A stretch of 8,705 nucleotides of DNA from Bacteroidota bacterium (GCA_021812865.1 JAKAMP010000089.1:1-8705), one strand, 5' to 3'; shown: positions 1 to 7,533, counted from the stretch's first letter. Program-made: numbers and translations. Notes: a model not told the origin generated them from the letters alone.

Positions 1-189
1 TTTGTCGATGGAATCGAGCAGGTCGCTGAGCCAGTTCTGGACAAATTCTTTCTGCATTTTCAACTGGCTGAGCTCTTCGTCCTGAACGGGCGTTTTCTCC
101 AAATTGAGTTTCGGGGCTTCTCCCAGGAACAGGGCGCCTGAGCATAGGCCAAGGGTAAGGGATTGCCGGATGGCTTCTTTTCGGTTCAT
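1..189 (-). CDS. N-terminal part of an unrecognised protein (cut by window edge)
   Basis: This open frame starts at an ATG (complement of 187-189) and runs off the left edge without a stop, giving the first 63 residues. It begins MNRKEAIRQSLTLGL. A short basic start (R3, K4, R9) is followed by a mildly hydrophobic stretch at about residues 10-23, which could be a weak signal peptide. There is no twin-arginine motif, and the residue before the only early Cys is Leu, so it is not a lipobox. From residue 25 the sequence is charged and predicted helical, with many E, D, K and Q and a segment FVQNWLSDLLDSIDK. I do not recognise the family. It lies 170 bases downstream of the deacetylase gene on the same strand, so it may belong to the same transcript or have its own promoter; an inverted repeat lies in the gap. 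No good Shine-Dalgarno sequence precedes the ATG. Confidence 0.6.
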   Translation of the reverse strand, partial: MNRKEAIRQSLTLGLCSGALFLGEAPKLNLEKTPVQDEELSQLKMQKEFVQNWLSDLLDSIDK

Positions 190-229
190 GGTAAGGTATG
201 GTTAGTCGGTTAAGGGTTAGGTGATATGT

Positions 230-252
230 TAAGACCTTTGAAAGAGGTCTTA
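230..252. repeat. Perfect 8-bp inverted repeat (hairpin or operator-like) upstream of the leftward partial gene
   Basis: TAAGACCT (230-237) and AGGTCTTA (245-252) are exact reverse complements separated by seven bases (TTGAAAG). In plus-strand RNA the stem can extend by a U-G and a U-A pair to leave a GAA loop. The repeat lies 41 bases upstream of the ATG of the minus-strand gene ending at 189 and 108 bases past the stop of the deacetylase gene. In the minus direction no T-run follows it, so it does not look like a terminator for the deacetylase. A short T-run (about 260-264) follows it in the plus direction, but no plus-strand gene ends here. A protein-binding site or leader hairpin for the downstream gene is the more natural reading. 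Its function is inferred. Confidence 0.45.
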
Positions 253-359
253 CCCTATCCTTTTTAATTGAAATGACTAGTGAATTTGCGATACCCAAAG
301 TCACGGTTCCGGCCAAGGCAAAGAGAACGGGGAAGTTTCGATCGTAAAATACAAGCAGC

Positions 360-1394
360 CTACCTGGCTTTGATCACATAGGCCGATTCTTTTCCAGGCA
401 TCACGTCAAACACAACAAATTTCTTTGATCCTTCGGATGTGATGGATGAGTTTACGGTCTTTCCCCCTGCATATACATGTGCATTTTCCCAGTGTGCAGG
501 CAGTTCCCTGCGGATGGTAACCGGAAGGTTGTATATCTCATGATCGAGGGTATCGGTAACGGTTATCTTCAGAGACTTGCGTTTAACGGCTGTTTCGCTT
601 ACCGAGAGTGCATTTCTTTCCCTGATGTATTTCACCGCATTCAGAAAGGTTGCCACCCAGTAATCATCGGGGTGTGCGCTCACAAAGGCCAGGTGGGCAT
701 TCAGTTCCTTCGACTGAAGGGGGGAATAGCCGCCGTCGTCGTCAATGCCATGGATCATGAACACGCACCAGCCGCCCTGGTCCTTTGCTTCTGAGACAAT
801 CTTGTTGAAATCGGCAGCAACCTTGAAAGGCCCTAATGAACCGGCTGTGAGGGCGCTGATCCGGTAAAAGTCCTGCGGGGTTGACTTTTCAATCATTCCG
901 CTGCAAATACGCCCGGCGATATAGAACTTCCGCGTGATGTTCTCATCGGAAGGGGCACAGAAAGGGTAGGCTATGGTGAGGCAGCGGGCACGGGCAATCT
1001 TTGAATTGATAATGCTCTGGGATGTTTTCAGTTCATTCTCTTGTCCGGCGGGGCTCAGGGCATCGAGATGAGGATGTGAAACAGTATGACTTGCCACTTC
1101 ATGTCCCCTGTCCGAAGCGGACTGCATACCTGCCCAGTCGGGTTGCCAGCTGATTACCGGGAACAGGGTTGCTTTGAAATTGTATTTGTCGAATATGGGT
1201 ATAGCCACCGTGAGCTGCTTGGAGGTATTGTCATCGAAAGTATACGTAACCGCAGCTTTTTTGAACTGGTACCAGGTGGCAACTTCATATTTGGGGGCAA
1301 CCTGTGAATAACCATTGCAGGAGGCTACAAACCATAATGCGGCAATTAGCGAGGCAGCATGGATTCTTATCGGGGAGCTGTGGTGAAACGACAT
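360..1394 (-). CDS. Polysaccharide deacetylase family protein (NodB / CE4-like), exported, possible lipoprotein
   Basis: A 344-residue NodB-fold hydrolase, expected to remove acetyl groups from a polysaccharide or oligosaccharide outside the cytoplasm using a bound metal. Residues 1-26 form a signal peptide. VASC (23-26) fits a lipobox with Cys26 as the lipidated residue, though cleavage by ordinary signal peptidase cannot be excluded. The CE4 motifs are in order: TFDD (52-55; D54 aligns with the usual catalytic base, D55 with a metal ligand), SHTVSH (102-107; H103 and H107 as metal ligands), AYPFCAP (142-148) as motif 3, and MIHG (213-216) with H215 as the likely catalytic His. The deacetylase domain ends near residue 262. 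Residues 270-344 look like a small beta-sandwich. The ATG is 29 bases past the stop of the upstream esterase gene on the same strand, so the two are probably co-transcribed. Acetyl-xylan, chitooligosaccharide and peptidoglycan substrates cannot be separated by sequence; the neighbours favour a plant glycan. Confidence 0.85.
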   Translation of the reverse strand: MSFHHSSPIRIHAASLIAALWFVASCNGYSQVAPKYEVATWYQFKKAAVTYTFDDNTSKQLTVAIPIFDKYNFKATLFPVISWQPDWAGMQSASDRGHEVASHTVSHPHLDALSPAGQENELKTSQSIINSKIARARCLTIAYPFCAPSDENITRKFYIAGRICSGMIEKSTPQDFYRISALTAGSLGPFKVAADFNKIVSEAKDQGGWCVFMIHGIDDDGGYSPLQSKELNAHLAFVSAHPDDYWVATFLNAVKYIRERNALSVSETAVKRKSLKITVTDTLDHEIYNLPVTIRRELPAHWENAHVYAGGKTVNSSITSEGSKKFVVFDVMPGKESAYVIKAR

Positions 1395-1423
1395 AAATGT
1401 ATGCTTTTGAATGAGAAAATTGA

Positions 1424-3367
1424 TTACCAGTTATCTGTACGGAACGGACTGGCAGGCAGTCCCTCTTTGTTATACAGGTTTGCACCTTCAGGATTGTCGG
1501 CCCAGGCATATCGCACAGCAACAGGTTTTTTAACCTGGTCGCTCCATACAACCACTTTATTTCCTTCAATTTTGGCCTCGGCCCACACAAAATGCCTGTC
1601 TTCGCCTGCCAGCTGGAACCGGTTAAGCGTATTCCCACCTTTGGCAACGAGACCGGAACCTGTATGGGTGAAACTGAGAATAGCCCGGAGATGATTAATT
1701 TTCATGGAATGGTATATGGGTCCGGAGTACACCACCTTTTTATCCCCGTATGCCACTTTCATGGCGGCGAGCGCTAGTCGCTGTCCGACTTCCTTTTTTC
1801 TTAGCGGGTGAATATCGTTCCATTCGCCGAGATCGATCGCAACGGCCATTGCGGTATTGGGAACAGACAATGTCTGTAGTTGGGCTTCACGCAGCAATGC
1901 CCAGTCGCTTTCGGTGGGCACATTCTTCGCCTCCATATAGTTGGGGAGCTGTACATACAGGAACGGGAAATTCCCCTCATGCCAGTTCGCCCGCCAGTCG
2001 GTGATCAGTGTGGCAAAGAGCTCATGGTATTCTTTTGCCCTTTCTGCATTGGATTCGCCCTGGTACCAGATCACACCCCTGATGGTATAATTCATCAGGG
2101 GATGGATCATGGCATTGTATAATCCGCCCGGTTTCCATCTTATAAAAGTCTGTCCCGGAGCAGGCTCCATTTTTGCACCCAGCTTGAAATACCAGTCGCC
2201 CTTCAGGTCGATGATTTTATCCCCGGAAACGATTTCGTAAGGCTTATCCGGAATGAAGCCACCCCGCCCGGCATTGCTGATCACCCTCACCACGATGGTA
2301 TTTTCTCCTTTCCTTAGCACACCTTCCGGAATCTCGTATCTCCGTGGGGGATACTGGTATGAAGTTGTGCCCACAAACATGCCATTCACAAATACCGAGT
2401 CTGCATCAACAATCCGCCCCATAAGGAGCTCAACACGTTTACCTGCCATTTCTGCCGGCACATCGAAGGTTCTTCTGAACCATACCACGCCGTTCACGGG
2501 TCCAAGGGGTGTATCGCCCCAGTATCCGGGCACTTTCATGGTTTGCCATCCTGTTATTGGAATACCGGGCTTGTACCATGGTCCAAGCGGGTTATGATAT
2601 CCTTCATCATGCTTTCCGAGGGCAGTATACCAGTCTTTGGATTTTTGCCTGTCGCTGTATTCTATTTGCCTGATCAGTGCAGTATCTTTGAATTTCTGAA
2701 GTTCCTGGTAATAACCAGGGAATTTCTTCAGCGCTTCTTCGCTGATCCAGGCTTCAGCAGGCGATCCTCCCAGGCTGGCATTGATCAGTCCGATGGGCAC
2801 ATGATAGGTGGCATACAATTCCCTGGCAAAAAAGTACGACACTGCAGAGAAATTCATGATATTCTGCGGATTGGCTTCTTTCCAGGCCCCATAAGGCATA
2901 TCGGGCATTTCTTTGTTGAAGTTATACCCTTCGGGCACAGTGAATAATCTTATGTCGGGATTTTCGGATGTGGCGATTACATTCCCGTAAAGCAGCCTCC
3001 CCCTCGCCATTGGCAGAACCCTATTAGACTGACCGGAACATACCCATACATCGCCCACCCTGATATCGTGCAGGGTGATGGTGTTTGCGGCCCGGATCAC
3101 CATGTCGAAAGGTCCGCCTGCCGGCAAGTCCTTCATATGGATTTCCCACTCTCCTTTTGCGCTGGCATTAGCCTGGTAATTGACATTCCGGAATTCAAGG
3201 GTGATCTTTTCGCCCGGATTAGCCCAACCCCATATCCTGACATCGGCATTGCGCTGCAGTACCATGCCATCGCCGATCAGGCGGGGAAGCCTGACTTCGC
3301 CCCTGGCCGGGAAACAGAATAATACAAAGACCAGAAGCAGTGAACGGGTTATCTTTATTGTTCTCAT
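1424..3367 (-). CDS. Sialate O-acetylesterase-like SGNH carbohydrate esterase with inserted beta-sandwich
   Basis: A 647-residue exported esterase of the sialate-O-acetylesterase (SASA) group, whose bacterial members often deacetylate plant glycans, not sialic acid. Residues 1-23 are a signal peptide (MRTIKITRSLLLVFVLFCFP). Residues 24-105 form an N-terminal beta-domain. The SGNH core then begins at VCSGQSN (109-115; S114 the likely nucleophile), with the oxyanion Gly region SLGGSPAEAW (198-207). It is interrupted at about 263-405 by a jelly-roll domain resembling GH2 sugar-binding domains (WFRRTFDVP at 296-304, FVNGMFVG at 326-333). The core resumes with WYQGESNA (434-441, block III) and NDIHP (517-521, D518 and H520 of the triad). 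This split layout resembles xyloglucan acetylesterases of family CE20, but that assignment needs a search. The residues after SGQSN are RVLPM where MEWPM or MELPM is usual. It is the first gene of a leftward pair with the deacetylase and is divergent from GH43. Confidence 0.88.
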   Translation of the reverse strand: MRTIKITRSLLLVFVLFCFPARGEVRLPRLIGDGMVLQRNADVRIWGWANPGEKITLEFRNVNYQANASAKGEWEIHMKDLPAGGPFDMVIRAANTITLHDIRVGDVWVCSGQSNRVLPMARGRLLYGNVIATSENPDIRLFTVPEGYNFNKEMPDMPYGAWKEANPQNIMNFSAVSYFFARELYATYHVPIGLINASLGGSPAEAWISEEALKKFPGYYQELQKFKDTALIRQIEYSDRQKSKDWYTALGKHDEGYHNPLGPWYKPGIPITGWQTMKVPGYWGDTPLGPVNGVVWFRRTFDVPAEMAGKRVELLMGRIVDADSVFVNGMFVGTTSYQYPPRRYEIPEGVLRKGENTIVVRVISNAGRGGFIPDKPYEIVSGDKIIDLKGDWYFKLGAKMEPAPGQTFIRWKPGGLYNAMIHPLMNYTIRGVIWYQGESNAERAKEYHELFATLITDWRANWHEGNFPFLYVQLPNYMEAKNVPTESDWALLREAQLQTLSVPNTAMAVAIDLGEWNDIHPLRKKEVGQRLALAAMKVAYGDKKVVYSGPIYHSMKINHLRAILSFTHTGSGLVAKGGNTLNRFQLAGEDRHFVWAEAKIEGNKVVVWSDQVKKPVAVRYAWADNPEGANLYNKEGLPASPFRTDNW

Positions 3368-3509
3368 CGCATTTCACATTGAACCCTTAAAGGTATAAAA
3401 ATCATGATCTCCTGTGTATAAACGTCAAAATTTCAGGGGAAATATTCGCGATGATCAATCCTTTTCTTAGTTTTACTACTTATAAGAGTTAATTATACAC
3501 TTAAAAAAT
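3368..3509. promoter_or_regulatory. Divergent intergenic region with weak promoter candidates
   Basis: This AT-rich gap of 142 bases separates two divergent genes and must hold the promoters of both, unless either is read from further away. On the plus strand, TAGTTTTA (3468-3475) matches the Bacteroidota -7 consensus TAnnTTTG at all but the last base and lies 34 bases before the GH43 ATG. On the minus strand, TACCTTTA (complement of 3388-3395) has the same one-base mismatch and lies 20 bases before the esterase ATG. Neither has a TTTG at the usual 19-21 base spacing, so both are weak candidates. ATCATGAT (3401-3408) is a perfect 8-base palindrome. No strong operator or riboswitch is visible. 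Confidence 0.35.
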
Positions 3510-6047
3510 ATGGGTATGAAAAGTCTCCTGCCTGTTGCGTTAAGGCTTGTGCTGGTCCTATATTCCATGAACAGTTTTGGGCAATCTGCTTCTTTCAGCA
3601 CCTTTATGAACCCGGTCATTCCCGGGGACCACTCCGACTGCACACTGACCCGCATTGGCAGGGATTTTTACAGCACGGGTTCATCCTTCAATCCTACGCC
3701 GGTAATTTACCACTCCACTGATCTCATTCACTGGGAGGCCATTGCCCAGCCTGTTTCGGCAGCCTGGTCCAATTATGGCGATTCGCCCGCGGGAGGATGC
3801 TGGGGCGGACAAATAGTGTTTTACAACGGGAAATACTGGGATTTCTTCGGGAGAGCGTTCATCATGTATTTTGTAACGGCCGACAAACCTGAGGGTCCGT
3901 GGAGCGGTCCCGTTAAAATGAACTGTCCGCCTTCCGTGCCGGGACTTGGAGCCGATAATTCCATTTTCATCGACAGCGACAGCACCTGGTATCTCCTGGT
4001 AAAGAATGGGCAGCCCAACAACTGGATCATTCAACTGGGCAAGGACGGGCAGCCTGCCGGGCAGATATACAACCTTACCTGGCTCAACCCGGCGCCATCC
4101 TATCCATACAGCTGGGCCGAGGGCCCGGTGATGTGGAAGCATAATGGTTTTTACTACTATTCTTTCGCGCTCAATGTGGCGGGTGGTCAGAAAGTCATGC
4201 GCAGCCGCACGCTGACAGGCGATTCGGCCGCATGGACCTTCCTGGGCGATTTGTTCAACGAGAATGATCCCTATAAACCGCTGTCGCTGTTCCAGGGACC
4301 GAACCACAGTTCTGCTGCCGTAATGCTCGACGACAGCACCAGCTGGGTGATGCATCCTGTTTGGCGAAGGGCCAACAATAACGAGTGGTACGGGCAGGGC
4401 AGGCAGGGACTGGTTAACCAGGTTCACTACGATGCAAACAACAAGCCTGTTGCCGATTATCCGGTGAATTCGCCGAAGACCGCGCCCAGGCTACCCTCGT
4501 CGGGAATTCCCTGGATGGTTCCCAAAAGCGATTATTTCGAGAGCGCCAGGCTGAACCCCGAATGGTCATTCCTGGGGTACACCCCGCTGGCCACATGGTC
4601 GCTCACCGAACGCCCCGGCTGGCTGAGGCTGAAACCAAGAAGTAATTCTACCAATACGGTGATCAAAACCGATGCAGAGCATAATTATTCGCTCATCGCA
4701 AGGCTCGATTTCAATGCCACCGCCCCGGGCGATGAAGCCGGCATCCGCATTATCAACGGGATGCAGAACCTTTATGTGAAATTGTGCAGTACTGCAGACA
4801 GTACGGGACAGAAGGCCATCTCCTTCAGCTTCGACAAAACGCGCTATCTCACAATCAATACCATTGGCAGTACCCTTTGGTTGAAGTTAGTCAGGGTGAA
4901 TCATTCAGTTACAGCATTTTTCAGCGGCAACGGTATACACTGGACACAGCTTGGGAATGCCATCAATGTGGCATCGCTCGATTCGTACCAGAAGGATTAC
5001 AACGGCTGGTGCGGCAACCGGCAGGGACTGTATGTGCAGAACCGGCAGGCCGATTTCGACCTGTACCTTTACCGGGATGCCTATACGCCTATACTGGCCG
5101 AATGTCCGGCTAACCAATACGGAACAACCCGGTCGTACCCGGTGGGCGGTATCAGCGTGCTCGATGATATACACAACAACGACTGGGCGCTGTACGCCGG
5201 TGTTGAGTTCGATGATGGTTCATACGGAACCCTGACCGATTCAGTTGTCTTTACAGCTTCAAGCGGAACATCGGGCGGAACCGTTGAATTGTGGCTCGAT
5301 TCGCTCGACACAGGCACCAAAATCGGTAGCTGCATTATTCCTTCCACAGGTAGCTGGAGCATTTTCAAAAATTTCAGTGCGAAAGTGGATCATATCACCG
5401 GTAGGCACGATGTTTACCTGAAATTCACAGGAACAGGCAGCTCCAAGCTTTTCATGCTGAAATGGATGAATTTTATTTCCAAAAAGGCGCCGGAATTTAC
5501 CTCTGCAGAAACCATCGATTCACTCACCCTACGGGTTAAGGTTAGTCTGTCTGTTTTGGAACCAGGCCTGCCATGCGAATTTTCCATCATACGCAACGAC
5601 ACGGATAGCATTCCGGTAACTGCTGTCATTTTATCTCCGGCAGATTCTTCGGAGATCATCCTTACGTTGGGCAGTCCGCTCAGGCCGGGCGACCGGATTT
5701 CGGTTTCCTATGTTCAGGGAAATATCCTGTCGTACGAAGGAATGGAATTGCTTCCTTTTACCGGGGATGTTACCAATAGCCTGGTGGCCGACTATGTGCC
5801 GGTTCGGGGCTACCAGTGCGGGTTGAAATTATTTCCCAATCCATGCGGGCAGGAGCTTACCATTGCATGGGAGCCTGGTTTTAATAAGATGCTGATTTGC
5901 AACATGCAGGGCAGGGTGGTTCAGGAAAAATCATTCCGGCCGGAGCTGAAAGAAACCACCCAGGTGCTGCGAATACCTGGAGGAGCATACCTTGTTCAAC
6001 TTCAAAACGACCAGGCGCATATTTCTTCGAAACTGCAAGTGAAATAG
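3510..6047 (+). CDS. Secreted GH43 glycosidase with beta-sandwich, CBM6, Ig-like and T9SS sorting domains
   Basis: An 845-residue extracellular enzyme, expected to be a beta-xylosidase, alpha-L-arabinofuranosidase or related inverting GH43 activity. A signal peptide covers about 1-25 (cleavage near SFGQ-S). The five-bladed catalytic domain follows (about 31-335). NPVIPGDHSDCT (34-45) holds D43, aligned with the general base. GADNS (147-151) holds D149, aligned with the pKa-modulating Asp. WAEGP (202-206) holds E204, the likely general acid, and GPNHSS (263-268) holds H266. Residues 341-523 match the GH43 C-terminal concanavalin-like beta-sandwich. About 530-655 is a CBM6-type module (starting AECPANQYG, ending LFMLKWMNF). 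About 659-765 is an Ig-like domain of the kind common in T9SS cargo. Residues 771-845 form the type A sorting domain (LFPNP at 774-778; GGAYLVQL near the end), so the protein is sent through T9SS. The in-frame ATG at 3516 gives a more typical MKS start and cannot be excluded. It is divergent from the esterase gene and convergent with CE15. Confidence 0.92.
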   Translation: MGMKSLLPVALRLVLVLYSMNSFGQSASFSTFMNPVIPGDHSDCTLTRIGRDFYSTGSSFNPTPVIYHSTDLIHWEAIAQPVSAAWSNYGDSPAGGCWGGQIVFYNGKYWDFFGRAFIMYFVTADKPEGPWSGPVKMNCPPSVPGLGADNSIFIDSDSTWYLLVKNGQPNNWIIQLGKDGQPAGQIYNLTWLNPAPSYPYSWAEGPVMWKHNGFYYYSFALNVAGGQKVMRSRTLTGDSAAWTFLGDLFNENDPYKPLSLFQGPNHSSAAVMLDDSTSWVMHPVWRRANNNEWYGQGRQGLVNQVHYDANNKPVADYPVNSPKTAPRLPSSGIPWMVPKSDYFESARLNPEWSFLGYTPLATWSLTERPGWLRLKPRSNSTNTVIKTDAEHNYSLIARLDFNATAPGDEAGIRIINGMQNLYVKLCSTADSTGQKAISFSFDKTRYLTINTIGSTLWLKLVRVNHSVTAFFSGNGIHWTQLGNAINVASLDSYQKDYNGWCGNRQGLYVQNRQADFDLYLYRDAYTPILAECPANQYGTTRSYPVGGISVLDDIHNNDWALYAGVEFDDGSYGTLTDSVVFTASSGTSGGTVELWLDSLDTGTKIGSCIIPSTGSWSIFKNFSAKVDHITGRHDVYLKFTGTGSSKLFMLKWMNFISKKAPEFTSAETIDSLTLRVKVSLSVLEPGLPCEFSIIRNDTDSIPVTAVILSPADSSEIILTLGSPLRPGDRISVSYVQGNILSYEGMELLPFTGDVTNSLVADYVPVRGYQCGLKLFPNPCGQELTIAWEPGFNKMLICNMQGRVVQEKSFRPELKETTQVLRIPGGAYLVQLQNDQAHISSKLQVK

Positions 6048-6081
6048 GCATTCAGCGTGTGTTGCGACGGAATTTATTTCC

Positions 6082-7431
6082 TTATTTCCCGAAGTACCTT
6101 TCAGCAAAAGCAATGAAGCTGGGCCAATTGGGGTCGGTTGTATGGCCTCCTTCATGGGCCCTGAAGGCGATATCGCCGTTGGTAATGCCGGTAGTGATTG
6201 GTGGATACTGATCAGTACCCAGGCCTTTCTTTCCCAAAAGTTCATAAACAGGTCCGGCATGCACTGCTGCCAGGAACATTCCCCGGGAGTCGACCCACTG
6301 TCCTTCCACATTGGGTGATCCTGAACTGATAAACACAGGTCGTGGGGCACAGAGGGCGATGAGTTCATGAGCATCGACGGGCAGGTCGTTTGGCTTGAGG
6401 GGACCGGCATAGCGGATAAAGTTGCCGGCAAACCAATGGTATTCGCCGGATGAGGCCAGGTTTTCGACCTGTTCGCCCAGGTTGCGCCTTAGAATCTTTG
6501 CCCCGCCGGCGCCCGATGATCCGATAAACCCTATAGCAAACCTGGGATCGTATGCCATGGTAACGAGGGCTGCCTTTCCATACCGTGAGAGGCCTTCAAT
6601 ACCCACTTTTTTTGTATCGACCGAACGATCGGTTTCGAAGTAATCCAGGGCCCTTGAGGCTCCCCACGCCCATGCCCTAAGCGTTCCCCAGTCGTCGGGC
6701 TTACGCGGCTCACCTTTATTCACTAAACCAATGATGCCCTGGGTGAGGCCTGCCCCATTGTCGGCCTGGTAGCTTGTAGGAATGATCTCGGCAAATCCCC
6801 ATCCCTTTTCGAGCAATAACTGCTTCCAACTGGGTGTCTTTGGGGTGCCGGGGGGAGGACTGGGCATCCGGAAGCCTTTCGGAAACCTGAAGCCGAATTC
6901 CATTATCACCGGCACGGGCCTGGTGATGTTAGCCGGGGTGGTGAGACTGAGCTCAATATTCACCGTTATGGCAGGATAGGCTGAATTGTCCACATGGCCG
7001 ATCAACTGCTTGGTAATGGCCGGGATGCCTTCCACCGTATCGGGAGTGACCGAGACCACTACCCAATGCACTGGGGGCAAGTTTGCAGGCACTCGGCCGT
7101 ATATTTCCCTGTCGAACATTTCCACGATCTCGGGTCTGCGCTTGTTCCACCATGTTTTTGCGTCCTTCACCGGCTGGCCGTTATTCAGTACCAGCGGATC
7201 GGGCAGGGAGGTATAGGTAGTGGCTTTCGATTCATCTGTATTGGCTGCGTCGGGCGCGCTGGGATTACCAGAGGGACCTGGGCGGGTGGACTCGATATGA
7301 AGCTGCTGCAGCATCTGTTTGTAATCGGCATCATTCAGTTTGTTGATGCTGTCCATGGACCTGCGGTTAAACTGGGCCTGTGAGAAGGTGCAGAGGAGGA
7401 CAGCAATGGGAAGGAGAAAGAGTTTTTTCAT
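6082..7431 (-). CDS. CE15 glucuronoyl (methyl)esterase-like protein
   Basis: A 449-residue exported alpha/beta hydrolase of the CE15 type, a family that cleaves esters on (4-O-methyl-)D-glucuronic acid, including xylan-lignin links. I start it at the ATG at 7431, which gives MKKLFLLPIAVLLCTFSQAQ, a textbook signal peptide (cleavage after A19). The frame reaches a TTG at 7446, but that start would lie closer to the promoter element and add five polar or basic residues. A low-complexity linker (about 47-68) precedes the catalytic domain (about 74-449). The nucleophile motif is GLSRYGK (280-286, S282); many relatives have Cys where L281 is. The catalytic His is probably H430 in EGGHTTDPNWPSF. 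The Glu often seen in the SGxGG segment is Ala here (A308); E376 or D381 in VEGQWVD (375-381) may supply the acid. LPVDAHELIALCAPRPVF (350-367) is typical of bacterial members. It meets the GH43 gene tail to tail with a 34-base gap holding no evident hairpin. Confidence 0.88.
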   Translation of the reverse strand: MKKLFLLPIAVLLCTFSQAQFNRRSMDSINKLNDADYKQMLQQLHIESTRPGPSGNPSAPDAANTDESKATTYTSLPDPLVLNNGQPVKDAKTWWNKRRPEIVEMFDREIYGRVPANLPPVHWVVVSVTPDTVEGIPAITKQLIGHVDNSAYPAITVNIELSLTTPANITRPVPVIMEFGFRFPKGFRMPSPPPGTPKTPSWKQLLLEKGWGFAEIIPTSYQADNGAGLTQGIIGLVNKGEPRKPDDWGTLRAWAWGASRALDYFETDRSVDTKKVGIEGLSRYGKAALVTMAYDPRFAIGFIGSSGAGGAKILRRNLGEQVENLASSGEYHWFAGNFIRYAGPLKPNDLPVDAHELIALCAPRPVFISSGSPNVEGQWVDSRGMFLAAVHAGPVYELLGKKGLGTDQYPPITTGITNGDIAFRAHEGGHTTDPNWPSFIAFAERYFGK

Positions 7432-7459
7432 GTTCACCCTAATCAATCGGTTTATGGTT

Positions 7460-7467
7460 CAAATATA
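7460..7467 (-). promoter_or_regulatory. Bacteroidota -7 promoter element upstream of CE15 gene
   Basis: The minus strand reads TATATTTG here, an exact match to the TAnnTTTG -7 consensus of the Bacteroidota housekeeping sigma factor. It lies 28 bases before the ATG at 7431, leaving room for a leader of about 20 bases. No TTTG stands at the expected 19-21 base spacing upstream; an ATTG is only about 12 bases away. The short form of promoter is therefore plausible but unproven. It lies in the 102-base gap after the epimerase gene, so CE15 could be transcribed alone as well as by read-through. Confidence 0.5.
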
Positions 7468-7478
7468 ATATACATTTG
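7460..7478. repeat. Imperfect 19-bp palindrome overlapping the CE15 promoter element
   Basis: CAAATATAATATACATTTG is an imperfect palindrome: seven of nine base pairs match around the central T, with outer arms CAAAT / ATTTG exact. It contains the whole -7 element, so a dimeric repressor bound here would block the promoter. The AT-rich composition raises the chance of a random palindrome, and no regulator gene is in the window. Confidence 0.35.
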
Positions 7479-7533
7479 ACAATGTTCTATCGCGTACCTT
7501 GCGGCATCTGGGCTAAAGCATATGTTATCTGCC

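Noticed and set aside
184..225. Repeated GGTTAG / TTAAGGG-like words near the left gene start
   Set aside because: The copies are short, irregular and few; they do not form a convincing direct-repeat array.
1285..1647. Minus-strand open frame overlapping the 3' end of the esterase gene and the start of the deacetylase gene
   Set aside because: It is in a different frame from both, has no family features, and overlaps two supported genes.
4393..4412. GGGCAGG-type tandem repeats in the GH43 gene
   Set aside because: They encode the normal GQGRQG stretch of the protein and do not extend beyond it.
3681..4427. Long minus-strand open frame of 248 codons inside the GH43 gene
   Set aside because: It lies wholly antisense to a well-supported GH43 domain, has no recognisable motif, and is explained by the codon use of the plus-strand gene.
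6048..6081. Possible bidirectional terminator between the convergent GH43 and CE15 genes
   Set aside because: I found no convincing stem followed by a T-run in this 34-base gap.
7432..7446. TTG start at 7446 for the CE15 gene
   Set aside because: The ATG at 7431 gives a standard signal peptide and sits better relative to the promoter element.
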